This document shows, piece by piece, positions 8,185-17,147 of a stretch of 64,000 nucleotides of DNA. A program made the translations under genes and the position numbers. This stretch comes from Stappia sediminis. Its GTDB lineage: Bacteria; Pseudomonadota; Alphaproteobacteria; Rhizobiales; Stappiaceae. Location of the stretch: positions 947,501 to 1,011,500 of the forward strand of contig NZ_WUMV01000003.1 in NCBI RefSeq assembly GCF_009826895.1, given 5' to 3'. How positions within the stretch are numbered: position 1 is the first letter of the stretch; each line of letters begins with the position of its first letter. The notes beneath the pieces were generated by a model. That model made no database searches, was not told the DNA's origin, and saw nothing but the letters and a program-made list of their open reading frames with translations.

Positions 8185-8360
8185 CCCTCTCCCTTGAAGG
8201 GAGAGGGTTAGGGTGAGGGTGAACTGATCCCTATGTCAGGCCGTTGATACTTCCCCCTCACCCGGCGCTTCGCACCGACCTCTCCCATCAAACTCGGGTG
8301 TTCCCGAGTTTGGAAGAGAGATGGCGAAGTCGGAAACATCCGACTTCGCTGGGGAGAGGT
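8185..8360. repeat. Composite palindromic intergenic repeat cluster
   Basis: The gap of about 460 bases between the response regulator start and the ABC permease stop carries no gene but several palindromes. At 8185-8207 an 11-base perfect arm pair (CCCTCTCCCTT / AAGGGAGAGGG) has a 1-base loop and is followed by TTAGGGTGAGGG. At 8251-8360 outer arms ACCTCTCCC / GGGAGAGGT enclose two perfect hairpins, AAACTCGGG-tgtt-CCCGAGTTT (8290-8311) and GCGAAGTCGGA-aaca-TCCGACTTCGC (8324-8349). The unit GGGAGAGGTCGG...CGCCGGGTGAGGGGG read on the minus strand recurs at 25.5 kb. Confidence 0.8.
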
Positions 8361-8442
8361 GTCGTGCAAGCCGGTTGGCCTCGGCTTATTCGCCATGCCT
8401 GCGGATAACCCGAAAGCAGTGGCTTGACCCGGCAACCCGTTG

Positions 8443-9387
8443 CTACCTCTGCCCCTTGAAATAGGGCTTCAGCAGCGCCCTTGGGTAGTCCGCCTTGCGG
8501 GCGGCGACGACGAGCGCGAAGATCGACAGGAGGTACGGCAGCATCAGGAAGATCTGGCCGGGAACGAAAGCGCCCACTTCCGTCTGCAGGCGCACCTGGA
8601 ATGCGTCGAACGCACCGAAGAGGAGCGCGCCGAGCAGCGCCTTTCCCGGCCGCCATGAGGCGAAGACGACGAGCGCGATGCAGATCCAGCCGCGCCCGTT
8701 CACCATGCCGAAGAAGAAGGCGTCGAACGCCGACATGGTGAGGAACGCCCCGCCGATGGCCATCAACGCGGAGCCGACGATCACCGCTCCCACCCGCAAG
8801 CCGAAGACGGAAAGGCCTTGCGCTTCCACCGCCGCCGGATTGTCGCCGACGGCGCGTATCGCGAAGCCGAGCGGTGTGCGGTTGAGGATGAAGGCGACGG
8901 CAAGAACGAGGAAAAGCGCAAGGAACGTCAGCGGCGTTTGCTGGAACAGAGCAGTGCCGATGAACGGCAGGTCGGACAATCCCTCGATCTTCAGCGGCTG
9001 GAACGGCGTGATACGGGGCGGAGAAGAGACGTCAGGCAGGGCGGTTCGATAGGCGAAATAGCTGAGGCTCGTGGCAAAGAGCGTGACACCGATGCCCGAA
9101 ACATGCTGCGACAGGCCGAAGGGTACGGTCAGGACCGCGTGCAACAGGCCGAAGGCCCCGCCGACGGCAGCCGCCACCGCAACACCGGTCCAAAGGTCCG
9201 CGCCGAGCCAGACCGCCATCCAGCCAGCCATGGCGCCTGCGGTGAAAATGCCCTCGATGCCGAGGTTGAGAACGCCGGACCGCTCGCAGATCAGCGCGCC
9301 AAGCACGCCGAAGATGAGCGGCGTGGCGATGCGGATCGCGGCGGCCCAGAAGTTCGGATTGACGAGGATGTCGAGGATTTCGATCAT
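8443..9387 (-). CDS. BMP-type ABC transporter inner-membrane permease (second subunit)
   Basis: 314 residues, almost entirely hydrophobic, with about eight to ten predicted membrane helices and the BPD-transp-2 pattern of nucleoside/simple-sugar permeases: GALICERSGVLNLGIEGIFTAGA near the N-terminus and the coupling-loop segment FAIRAVGDNPAAVEAQGLSV. The start at 9387 (MIEILDILVNP) fits the family; a longer in-frame extension would overlap the upstream permease. It is the last gene of a four-gene importer operon (lipoprotein-like binding protein, double ATPase, two permeases), 14 bp after the previous stop. Relatives import nucleosides or purines; the substrate here is unknown. Confidence 0.88.
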   Translation of the reverse strand: MIEILDILVNPNFWAAAIRIATPLIFGVLGALICERSGVLNLGIEGIFTAGAMAGWMAVWLGADLWTGVAVAAAVGGAFGLLHAVLTVPFGLSQHVSGIGVTLFATSLSYFAYRTALPDVSSPPRITPFQPLKIEGLSDLPFIGTALFQQTPLTFLALFLVLAVAFILNRTPLGFAIRAVGDNPAAVEAQGLSVFGLRVGAVIVGSALMAIGGAFLTMSAFDAFFFGMVNGRGWICIALVVFASWRPGKALLGALLFGAFDAFQVRLQTEVGAFVPGQIFLMLPYLLSIFALVVAARKADYPRALLKPYFKGQR

Positions 9388-9401
9388 GGTCTCATATCCC
9401 G

Positions 9402-10472
9402 TCAATCCGTTAGCCGAGAGCCGCCGATGCGCACATGAAAGCGCACGAAAAGCCCGGAGATGAGAACGCAAAGGAGCGACATGGCGACCACCAGATCGGC
9501 AAGATAGCTTGAGACGCCAAGCGCCCGGCTCATGGAATCTGCTCCCACGAAGACGCCGGCGACGAAGATTGCGGCGATGACGACACCGAGCGGCGAAAGG
9601 CCGGCGAGCATGGCGACGACGATGCCCGCATACCCGAAGCCGGGCGAAAGATCGGCCGTCAGATATCCCTTCAGCCCCGCCACTTCGCCCACACCCGCAA
9701 GGCCTGCGAAGGCGCCTGACAAAAGCCCGACGCGCACGAAGGTCGCGGTCACGGGAATGCCGGCATGGCGCGCGGCGGATGGATTCGCGCCGACCGCGCG
9801 GATTTCGAAGCCCCAGACCGTGCGCCGCATCAGGATCGCGGCGAAGATGGCCGCGACGAGTGCGACGATCAGCCCGGCGTGGACGCGCATGCGCGCGATC
9901 AGCTGCGGCAGCATAGCCTCTTCCAGCACCGGCTCGGATTGCGGCCAGCCCATGCCCATCGGGTCCTGCATCGGCCCTTCCAGCATCATCTGCACGAAAA
10001 GCAGGATGACGAAGTTCAAAAGAAGCGTGGTGACGACCTCGTCCGCGCCGAGTTTCACCTTCAACAGCGTGGGCACCAGCATGACGAGCGCACCGGCCAG
10101 CGCCCCTGCGACGAGCACGGCGGGGATCAGCGCGTAAGGGGGCAGGGCGAAACCGCCGGACCCCACCGCCACCGCCGCGAGTGCGCCTGCGTAAAGCTGG
10201 CCTTCGCCGCCGATGTTCCAGAGCTTCGCGCGAAAGGCGACGGCGGCTGCAAGGCCGGTGAGGATCAGCGGCGTCGCGCGCGCCAGCAGTTCGGAAATCG
10301 CGAAGACGGAGCCCATCGCCCCGTTCACCATCAGGATGTAGGCGGTGGCGATATCGGCGCCCGCTGCCCAGATCGGAATGGCGGCAAGCGACAGCGCGAT
10401 CAGCGCGGCGAAGACCGGCGCGCCGACGGCGCGGCGGGTGGAGACGTTTTCGCGCGGCTCGAAGCGTATCAT
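9402..10472 (-). CDS. BMP-type ABC transporter inner-membrane permease (first subunit)
   Basis: 356 residues with an N-terminal cytoplasmic tail, a first membrane helix near residue 20-40, then FRAKLWNIGGEGQLYAGALAAVA, the conserved segment of this permease family, and the coupling loop FEIRAVGANPSAARHAGIPV. The start overlaps the ATPase stop by 4 bp (ATGA). It pairs with the 314-residue permease to form a heterodimeric channel, as in NupBC/PnrCD-type transporters. Confidence 0.88.
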   Translation of the reverse strand: MIRFEPRENVSTRRAVGAPVFAALIALSLAAIPIWAAGADIATAYILMVNGAMGSVFAISELLARATPLILTGLAAAVAFRAKLWNIGGEGQLYAGALAAVAVGSGGFALPPYALIPAVLVAGALAGALVMLVPTLLKVKLGADEVVTTLLLNFVILLFVQMMLEGPMQDPMGMGWPQSEPVLEEAMLPQLIARMRVHAGLIVALVAAIFAAILMRRTVWGFEIRAVGANPSAARHAGIPVTATFVRVGLLSGAFAGLAGVGEVAGLKGYLTADLSPGFGYAGIVVAMLAGLSPLGVVIAAIFVAGVFVGADSMSRALGVSSYLADLVVAMSLLCVLISGLFVRFHVRIGGSRLTD

Positions 10473-12013
10473 GCGGCGTCCTCGCTCTCCTGCCCGGCCA
10501 TCATCAGGCCGACCTGCGAGCGGTTGAGCGTGGCCGTCTCCTGCGGCAGCGTCACCTTGCCGCGATGGATGACGGCGATGCGGTCCGACATCTGGAACAA
10601 CTCGTCGAGGTCCTCCGAGATGAGAAGAATAGCGGCCCCCCTCGCGCGCGCCTCGAACAGGCGCCGGTGCACGTCTTCCGTCGCGCCGATATCGAGCCCG
10701 CGTGTCGGCTGGGCGGCGAGCACCACCTTCGGCTCCTTGTCGAGCGTGCGCGCCAGGATGATCTTCTGGATATTCCCGCCCGAAAGCAGCCGTGCCACCG
10801 CATCTCCGCCCGGACAGCGGATGTCATAGGCATCGATGGCGTCCCCGGCGCGCTTGTCTATCGCGGCAAAGTCGAGAAAACCGAACGACTGAAACGCCCT
10901 GGAGCGCACATCCTCGATGACTAGGTTCTCGGCAACCGTCATTTCGCCGACGATGCCGTCGCGGTGGCGGTCTTCGGGAATGCGCACCAGTCCCTCGCGC
11001 ATCACGGCGCGCGGGGCGGGCTTCAGCCGCCGCCCGTCGATTTCCATACTCCCCGAGCGCGGCAGTTCGAGGCCTGAGATGATGCGCGCCAGCGCTCCCT
11101 GTCCGTTGCCGGAAACGCCCGCAAGGCCGACGATCTCGCCCCCGTGCACCTGCAGCGAGACGTTGTGCAGCGCGTCGCGCCCGTGTCCGGTCGAGATGCC
11201 GGAGAGTTTAAGCAGCGCCGGGCCTTTCTCGACTTCGCTGCGGGCTTCCGGCTCCAGATGCCGGCCCACCATGATGTCGGCCAGCATGTTCCGGTCGCAG
11301 AGTTCGCTCGGCAGGTCGGCGACAAGTTCGCCGTGGCGCAGCACCGCGATCCGGTCGGAAGCTGAAAGCACCTCCGCCATCTTGTGGGAGATGAAGACGA
11401 TGGAAAGCCCTTCGTCGGCTAACGAGCGCAGGGTCTGGAAGAGGTTTTCCGATTCCTGCGGCGTCAGAACGGCCGTCGGCTCGTCGAGGACGAGAACGCG
11501 GGCGTCGCGGTAAAGCGCCTTGAGGATTTCGATGCGCTGCTGCTCGCCCACGGAAAGGCGGGAGACGCGTGTGTCGAGATCGACGGTCAGGCCGGACTCC
11601 CGCATGATCTTGTCAAGCCGCGTGCGCGCGCTGCGCTTCGAGGCAATGGGCGACAAGAGCGAGCGCGTGCCGAGCAGGATATTGTCGATGCCCGTCAGGT
11701 TCTCGGCCAGCGTGAAATGCTGGTGCACCATGCCGATGCCGGCCTTCAACGCTGCCTGCGGCGAGCCTTGCGCAAGCGGTCGCAGACCCCCGTCGGCCGT
11801 TGCGATCTGCACGGTTCCCTCGTCGGCGACGTAATGGCCGAAGAGAATGTTCATGAGCGTCGTCTTGCCCGCGCCGTTTTCGCCGAGAAGCGCGACGATC
11901 TCGCCCGGATAAAGCTCGAGGTTGATGGCGTGATTGGCCAGCAGCGCGCCGAAGCGCTTGGTGATGCCGGTAAGTTTCAGGACAGCGGCCTGTTCGGCCG
12001 GCGCATCGGACAT
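10469..12013 (-). CDS. BMP-type ABC transporter ATPase with two nucleotide-binding domains
   Basis: 514 residues with tandem ABC domains, as in sugar and nucleoside importers of the RbsA/NupA type. Domain 1 has Walker A GENGAGKTT, signature LSVGEQQR and Walker B VLVLDEPTAVLT. Domain 2 has a degenerate Walker A (GVSGNGQGAL, lacking the Lys), signature LSGGNIQK and AAQPTRGLDIG. This asymmetry, with only one full Walker A, is usual for the class. It lies 94 bp after the binding-protein gene and overlaps the next permease by 4 bp. Confidence 0.92.
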   Translation of the reverse strand: MSDAPAEQAAVLKLTGITKRFGALLANHAINLELYPGEIVALLGENGAGKTTLMNILFGHYVADEGTVQIATADGGLRPLAQGSPQAALKAGIGMVHQHFTLAENLTGIDNILLGTRSLLSPIASKRSARTRLDKIMRESGLTVDLDTRVSRLSVGEQQRIEILKALYRDARVLVLDEPTAVLTPQESENLFQTLRSLADEGLSIVFISHKMAEVLSASDRIAVLRHGELVADLPSELCDRNMLADIMVGRHLEPEARSEVEKGPALLKLSGISTGHGRDALHNVSLQVHGGEIVGLAGVSGNGQGALARIISGLELPRSGSMEIDGRRLKPAPRAVMREGLVRIPEDRHRDGIVGEMTVAENLVIEDVRSRAFQSFGFLDFAAIDKRAGDAIDAYDIRCPGGDAVARLLSGGNIQKIILARTLDKEPKVVLAAQPTRGLDIGATEDVHRRLFEARARGAAILLISEDLDELFQMSDRIAVIHRGKVTLPQETATLNRSQVGLMMAGQESEDAA

Positions 12014-12107
12014 GGGGCCCCCGATAATCCCGTTTGTCGCACGTTTGATCGATCCCTGGTTTCCCGCGGCGGAGGGCCGCCGCGGGATGCGGGCCCATGG
12101 CCCGGCC

Positions 12108-13118
12108 TCAAAGGGTCGACTTCGGCTCCTCGTCGTTGACGTTGACGCGGAAGAGGCCGTCGAGGATCTCCTGTTCCTTTTCCTTCGCCGCCTTCACGGC
12201 TTCGGGATCGGCCAGGGTCTCGTCGACGACGAAGCTGCCGCCGCCATGGGCCATATAGCTGTAGGGGCCGTAGTCCGCCGGCTCGAAGTTGCCGCTCGCC
12301 ACGTCATCGATCACCTTGTCGATCGTCGGCTCCATGTGCCAGAGCGCGCTCGAAAGGATCGTTCCGGGGTAGTCGCCGGCCGTGTCGATCACGTTGCCGA
12401 TGGCGAGGATTCCCTTTTCCTTGGCGGCGTCCGACACGCCGAAGCGCTCCGCGTAGAGGATGTCCGCCCCCTTGTCGATCATGGCGAAGGCGGCTTCCTT
12501 GGCCTTGGGCGGGTCGTACCAGGAGTTGATGAAGGTCACGAGGAACTTCACATCCGGGTTGACCTCGCGCGCGCCCTCGATGAAGGCGTTCATCAGTCGG
12601 TTGACCTCGGGGATCGCATAGCCGCCGACCATTCCGATCACGTTGGATTTCGTCGCCTTGCCCGCGATCATGCCGGTCAGGTAGCTCGGCTCGTGGATCC
12701 AGTTGTCGAAGACGGCGAAATTGGGCTTCGCCGGGCCGAAGGAGGAACCCATCAGGAAGGCGGTGTCTGGGTATTCCTTGGCGACGTTGCGCGCGGCGCG
12801 CTCCACCGCGAAGGCTTCGCCGACGATCAGGTCCATGCCGCCTTCGGCATATTCGCGCATGACGCGTTCATAGTCGGTATTGGCGACGTTTTCGGAGAAG
12901 GTGTAGGTGATGTCGCCGCGCTCCTGCGCGGCATTGAGCGCCTTGTGGATGCGGCTCACCCACTGCTGCTCGACCGGGACGGTATAGATCGCGGCGACCT
13001 TGAGCTTCTCTTCCTGCGCCATGGCCGGCCCGCCGAGGACGGCGGCGGCGCAAAGAATGCCCGCGGCGGCGGACAGGATAGTCCGCCGTGTCCAAGAAAT
13101 CCCACTTGCGATAGCCAT
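12108..13118 (-). CDS. BMP-family (Bmp/PnrA-like) periplasmic substrate-binding protein
   Basis: 336 residues. The signal sequence has a twin-arginine-like TRRTIL before a hydrophobic stretch ending PAMA-QEE, so export is certain and Tat use is possible. The mature part is a Bmp/PnrA-type type I binding fold: KVAAIYTVPVEQQW, IVGEAFAVERAARNVAKEYPDTAFLMGS, FDNWIHEPSYLTGMIAGKATKS and GMVGGYAIPEVNRLMNAFIEGA. It starts at 13118 behind AGGGGG; a longer in-frame extension has no ribosome-binding site. First gene of the importer operon. The family binds nucleosides in spirochaetes and purines or autoinducer-like ligands elsewhere, so the ligand is left open. Confidence 0.88.
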   Translation of the reverse strand: MAIASGISWTRRTILSAAAGILCAAAVLGGPAMAQEEKLKVAAIYTVPVEQQWVSRIHKALNAAQERGDITYTFSENVANTDYERVMREYAEGGMDLIVGEAFAVERAARNVAKEYPDTAFLMGSSFGPAKPNFAVFDNWIHEPSYLTGMIAGKATKSNVIGMVGGYAIPEVNRLMNAFIEGAREVNPDVKFLVTFINSWYDPPKAKEAAFAMIDKGADILYAERFGVSDAAKEKGILAIGNVIDTAGDYPGTILSSALWHMEPTIDKVIDDVASGNFEPADYGPYSYMAHGGGSFVVDETLADPEAVKAAKEKEQEILDGLFRVNVNDEEPKSTL

Positions 13119-13310
13119 CTGGACCCCCTTGTCAATTGTTCTGGTGCTGCAAGGGGATATGAGCATAGATCAGGCCCGCTCACAATCTGTGCAGGGGGCA
13201 CCCGTCCGGATTTCCAACGAATGGAAAAAATTTGGGCGAATAGCGTTCCTTTGGGCTCGGGCCTGCCGCGGGAATGGGCGGGATCCGAGAACGGGCGTTC
13301 GATTGAAAAC

Positions 13311-13343
13311 AAAAAGGGCAGGTCACAGGCCCCGCCCTTTTTT
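13311..13343 (-). terminator. Rho-independent terminator of the chemoreceptor gene
   Basis: Stem AAAAAGGGC / GCCCTTTTT (13311-13319 with 13334-13342) around a 14-base loop. Read on the minus strand it lies 27 bases past the chemoreceptor stop and is followed by TTTTTGTTTT, a typical U tract. Confidence 0.75.
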
Positions 13344-13369
13344 CATCTGATTCCCCCGGCAGGTGCCGC

Positions 13370-15481
13370 TCAGGCCGCCGCGACCTCGTCGAGGAAGCTG
13401 TCGATTGCCGAGCGCAGCCGCGTTGCGTGGTCCTTCATCTCCAGCGTGGCGGCGCGCATGACGCTCGCGGATTCGGAGCTTTCGCCGACGCTTTCGCTCA
13501 AGGACGATATCGCTTCGGAGACCGTGCGCGTTCCTTCCGCCGCCTCGGCGACGTTCGAGGAGATTTCGCTGGTCGCGCCGCCTTGCTGACGGACCGCCGC
13601 GGCGATGGAGGCCGTGTAGCGGTTCACCTCTTCGACCGATCCCGTGACGGTCGCGATCTGGTCGACGGCGTCCGCCGTCGAGGCCTGGATCGCCGAAATC
13701 TGCGCCGATATCTCTTCCGTCGCCTTGGCGGTCTGCCCGGCGAGCGACTTCACCTCGCTGGCGACGACGGCAAATCCCTTGCCGGCTTCGCCCGCGCGCG
13801 CGGCCTCGATCGTGGCGTTGAGCGCGAGAAGGTTCGTCTGCTCCGCGATCTCGGAAATCAGCGAGACGACATCGCCGATCCTGTTGGCGGCTTCCGCCAG
13901 TCCGCCGATCTTCTGGTTGGAGGCATTGGCGTTTGCCGTGGTCTGTTCCACGATCTGCGCCGTGGTGGCGACCTGGCGGGCAATTTCCTCGATTGAGGCG
14001 TTCAGTTCCTCCGTCGCGCTTGCCACCGCCTGCACATTGGCCGAGGCGCGGCTCGACTGCTCTGCGGCCTCGCCGCCACGGCCCGCGGCGGTCGCGGAAA
14101 GGTCCGTCAGCCCGCCGGACAGTGTCTCCACGTGCTCGAGGTTCTTTTCCACCGCTTCCAGCATGGTCTGCATTTCGCTACGGAAGGAAGCGATCATGCG
14201 GTCGATCGCCTCCTGCCGCTTCTCGCGGGCGATATGGCCGACCTTGCGTTCGGCGGCGAGGCGCTCGCGCTCGACGGCGTTTTCCTTGAAGACTTCGATG
14301 CAGCGCGCCATTTCGCCGATCTCGTCGGCGCGGCCGGCGCCTTCCACAGTCACGTCCAGATTGCCGTCGGCAATGGTGCGGGACGTGTCCGACAGGGCGC
14401 CAAGCGGCTTGAACATGCGGTTCGTCAGCCACCACTGGACGCCGGCGAAGGGGATGAGGCAAAGCCCGCCGGCAAGGATCACGCCGAGGATGATCGTGCT
14501 GGCGGCGGCGGAAAGTTCCGATTGCTCGACCGCTTCCACCACCTGGAAGGGCCTTGAAAGGAACTCGCCGGCCGCCTGGCTGAAGCGATAGTCTTCGCCG
14601 CCGAGCGTCAGCGTGTCGTCGGACGTCTTGACCTTGTCCATGGGGAAGGATGCCGCCGTTGTGCCGTCATCGGCCAGCCGCACCAGCGTGTTGCTGGCAA
14701 CAAGCATGGAAAGCTCGCTTTTCCCGATGCCCGTCTTGCCGTTCAGCACGCTCGCCGTGCCTTGCATGTCGATGGTAAAGGCCACCGCGCCGAAGAAGGA
14801 GTCGAGATAGAATACCGGCGTCGAGACGACGGCTGTGACCGATCCCCGATCGTTCAGCGTGAAGCCGGAGAAGAAAACGTCGCCCGCCTTCAGCTTTTCG
14901 GCCCTGGAAGCGTCGATCAGCGGCTTCAGCGCCATTTGCACGGGGTTGCCGGAAAGCTCTTCGGCATCGACGTTGCGGGCGAACTCGTCGCCCTTGCGGT
15001 AGCTGTAGACGATATTGCCGTCCGGGTCGGAAAGCGCGACGTCGGAGAAGACGCCCTGTCCCACCATTTCCTGGAATGCGGTGTGGATCACCTTGTGGTT
15101 CGTGGCGTAGTAGCTGTCGTCGCCCGGCTCCACCAGGAGGTGGCGCTGGTCGGCGGCGTTCGGGTTGTTCTCCACGAAAACGCGCAAAAGCTGCTCGGTC
15201 TGGTTTTCCTTCAGGTTCTTCCAGCCGGCGCGCATCTTCATGATGCTGTCCTTGGCGCTTGGGAGCGTGGCGAAGAAACGTGCACTGTCGTTGACCTGTT
15301 GCAGTGTCAGTTCCATCGCCTTGCGCTTGCCCAGGGTCGCGCTCGTCAGCGCCTTGTCGGCCTGGGTGTTGGCGACACCGCTGGCAAGTTGCGAGGTGGC
15401 GATGACGATGGCGGCGCACATAAGGGCCGCGCCCGCAAAGAACATCAGTGCCAGTTTGGTGGAAAGCTTGTTCCGCAGCAT
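13370..15481 (-). CDS. Methyl-accepting chemotaxis protein with large periplasmic sensor
   Basis: 703 residues. A first membrane helix (about 10-32) and a second (about 330-352) bracket a periplasmic region of about 300 residues containing [19 protein letters not shown] and [23 protein letters not shown], a PAS-like/Cache-type pattern. HAMP follows (about 353-405), then a methyl-accepting signalling domain with the hairpin tip [33 protein letters not shown]. The ATG at 15481 ([14 protein letters not shown]) gives a proper N-terminus; an in-frame 40-residue extension is probably untranslated. No che genes are nearby, so it signals to an array encoded elsewhere. The ligand is unknown. Confidence 0.9.
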   Translation of the reverse strand: MLRNKLSTKLALMFFAGAALMCAAIVIATSQLASGVANTQADKALTSATLGKRKAMELTLQQVNDSARFFATLPSAKDSIMKMRAGWKNLKENQTEQLLRVFVENNPNAADQRHLLVEPGDDSYYATNHKVIHTAFQEMVGQGVFSDVALSDPDGNIVYSYRKGDEFARNVDAEELSGNPVQMALKPLIDASRAEKLKAGDVFFSGFTLNDRGSVTAVVSTPVFYLDSFFGAVAFTIDMQGTASVLNGKTGIGKSELSMLVASNTLVRLADDGTTAASFPMDKVKTSDDTLTLGGEDYRFSQAAGEFLSRPFQVVEAVEQSELSAAASTIILGVILAGGLCLIPFAGVQWWLTNRMFKPLGALSDTSRTIADGNLDVTVEGAGRADEIGEMARCIEVFKENAVERERLAAERKVGHIAREKRQEAIDRMIASFRSEMQTMLEAVEKNLEHVETLSGGLTDLSATAAGRGGEAAEQSSRASANVQAVASATEELNASIEEIARQVATTAQIVEQTTANANASNQKIGGLAEAANRIGDVVSLISEIAEQTNLLALNATIEAARAGEAGKGFAVVASEVKSLAGQTAKATEEISAQISAIQASTADAVDQIATVTGSVEEVNRYTASIAAAVRQQGGATSEISSNVAEAAEGTRTVSEAISSLSESVGESSESASVMRAATLEMKDHATRLRSAIDSFLDEVAAA

Positions 15482-15637
15482 TTTTATGGTTCCCCAGCTC
15501 GTTTTGCCGCTTTTTTTGCCTGTGTCGTTTGCGCGATCGAAGTCGCTGTTTGGAAAGCGGCACGGCTCGTTTGGCGGGGGAGTATTTCCGAAAAATTCCA
15601 AAGATTAATTAACGGGATAGTTGCCGTAAGGGAAGTT

Positions 15638-16399
15638 TCAGACGGCGCTTGCGCGGGCCTGCAGGCGGTAGCTTTCGCCGGGGTGCAGGAGCTTGGCAAG
15701 CGTGATAGCGCGGGCGCCGTCGCGCGTGACGCGGGTTATCTGCAAGACGGGCGCGCCGGGGGAAAGGCCGAGCGCCCGTGCGTCCGCCGCTTCGGCGGCG
15801 ATGGCGGCAACCTCGTGCTCGACCGACGACCATGGAACATTGTCGAGAAGCCACTGGTTCGGCCCCTGCCGCTCGAAAGGCTCGCCGCGCGCCGCTGGCG
15901 CCGCGGCAAGGTTGATCCAGCGTTTTTCAAGCTGAAACGGGGTGCCGTCGGCCAGATGCAGGCATACGATGGCAAGCACGCGCGCACCTTCCGCAACTTC
16001 GAGCGCGCTCGCGATTTCGCCGCGCGCGCCTTCCTCGCGCCTTCGGATCAGCCGGTATCCGACCTTGCAGCCAAGGTTCGCGATTTCCTGGTCGATGCGT
16101 GGAATGTCGAGCAGGGCGGAATGGCCGGAAAAGGGCGTGACGCGCGTTCCCGCGCGCTTGCGGCGCTCCAGCACGCCTTCGGCGGCAAGTTCCCGCACCG
16201 CGCGGTTCACTGTCATGCGCGCGCAGCCGTAGCTTTCGGCAAGCTCCACCTCGCCGGGGATCGTCGTGCCGGGCCTCAGCTTGCCGGAGCGCACCTGGGC
16301 CAGGATATCGGCCTTGATGCGCTTGTAGAGTGGCTCGCCGTTTTCATCCGCACTCAGTGTACGCGCGCGAATAGGTCTTCTCCCTTTTGCCCTTTGCAT
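15638..16399 (-). CDS. GntR/HutC-family transcriptional regulator
   Basis: 253 residues: an N-terminal GntR winged helix (PLYKRIKADILAQVRSG, then PGEVELAESYGCARMTVNRAVRELAAEGVLERRKRAGTRV) and a C-terminal UTRA effector domain (NQWLLDNVPWSSVEHEV, LGLSPGAPVLQITRVT). It resembles histidine-utilisation repressor HutC, but no hut genes are in view. A site matching the HutC consensus GT-N-TA-N-AC lies in the gap upstream, between this gene and the divergent DUF4212-symporter operon, so that operon and its own promoter are the likely targets (inference). Confidence 0.88.
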   Translation of the reverse strand: MQRAKGRRPIRARTLSADENGEPLYKRIKADILAQVRSGKLRPGTTIPGEVELAESYGCARMTVNRAVRELAAEGVLERRKRAGTRVTPFSGHSALLDIPRIDQEIANLGCKVGYRLIRRREEGARGEIASALEVAEGARVLAIVCLHLADGTPFQLEKRWINLAAAPAARGEPFERQGPNQWLLDNVPWSSVEHEVAAIAAEAADARALGLSPGAPVLQITRVTRDGARAITLAKLLHPGESYRLQARASAV

Positions 16400-16482
16400 T
16401 GCGGGCGGGTCGCCGTCCAGAGCGCTTGTCCTGAAAGCGGGATCGCTTTCGTGATAAGAAATCGCTCCAGAATCAATACGTT

Positions 16483-16548
16483 GAGCATATCCTTGTTGCG
16501 AAATCCAATTCGGATTTTGCGGGATATGCTCTAGGGTCCAGACCCTAG
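16483..16548. repeat. Rhizobial-type palindromic repeat plus solo MITE terminus
   Basis: At 16483-16530 GAGCATATCC...GGATATGCTC encloses a second palindrome (GCGAAATCC-aattc-GGATTTTGC), forming one long imperfect hairpin of a kind common between genes in Rhizobiales. Directly attached is CTAGGGTCCAGACCCTAG (16531-16548). Its last 15 bases are identical to the right terminus of the MITE at 60.7-61.0 kb, flanked by the same CTAG, but no partner terminus is nearby. Confidence 0.7.
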
Positions 16549-16575
16549 TCTTCTTTCTCGGTCATAGCAGGTAAA

Positions 16576-16587
16576 ATGTCTATACAT
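16576..16587. promoter_or_regulatory. Candidate HutC-family operator
   Basis: ATGTCTATACAT contains GTCTATAC, an exact fit to the GT-N-TA-N-AC consensus described for HutC-subfamily GntR regulators. It lies 177 bases upstream of the HutC-like start and about 280 bases upstream of the DUF4212-symporter operon. The rest of the 16400-16867 gap holds only the repeat just before it and AT-rich DNA. Confidence 0.5.
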
Positions 16588-16867
16588 AAAAATTCAACCT
16601 TACGTTGCGTATATAAGTGATTTTGGCTATCCTGTAGTTGCGAATTCATCAATGATGTCAATCGGAGGTGTTTTGAAAGGCCTCATTCGGGCATGCCTTT
16701 CGACCAAAGTGTATTAATCCATTGTCTCGCTTCGTCAGCATCGGCCTTCAACATATATTCGCGCCCGAAATGCTGAGATATCTCTAGGGAATCAGCTAGA
16801 GTTGTCCGGCATCGTCCGTCCGGTGGGGGTATGAGGCCGGCGGATTTGCCTTATGCGGAGGACTTAA

Positions 16868-17131
16868 ATGGACAACGACAAGGAATCGGGCATCGCCTAC
16901 TGGAAGGCGAACCTGTCGCTCGTCAAATGGAGCCTGGTTATCTGGGCGATCGTTTCTTTCGGTTTCGGTATCGTGCTGCGGCCGTTGCTTTCCGGCATCA
17001 AGATCGGGGGAACCGATCTCGGCTTCTGGTTTGCCCAGCAGGGATCGATCTACGTCTTTCTCATCCTGATCTTCTTCTATGCCTGGCGCATGAACGCGCT
17101 GGACAAGAAGTTCGGCGTCGACGAAGAGTGA
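16868..17131 (+). CDS. DUF4212 small membrane subunit of a sodium/solute symporter
   Basis: 87 residues with YWKANLSLVKW at the N-terminus, the hallmark of DUF4212, then two membrane helices (about 22-42 and 52-72) and a charged C-terminus. DUF4212 proteins are encoded directly before VC_2705-family symporters and are thought to be a partner subunit. Here the symporter gene starts 16 bases after its stop. The TATGCGGAGGACTTAA upstream provides a strong ribosome-binding site. Confidence 0.92.
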   Translation: MDNDKESGIAYWKANLSLVKWSLVIWAIVSFGFGIVLRPLLSGIKIGGTDLGFWFAQQGSIYVFLILIFFYAWRMNALDKKFGVDEE

Positions 17132-17147
17132 GCGCGGGGAAATAACG

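Noticed and set aside
11934-16534. Long plus-strand frames opposite the BMP transporter and chemoreceptor genes
   Set aside because: No family features and exact overlap with clear minus-strand genes.
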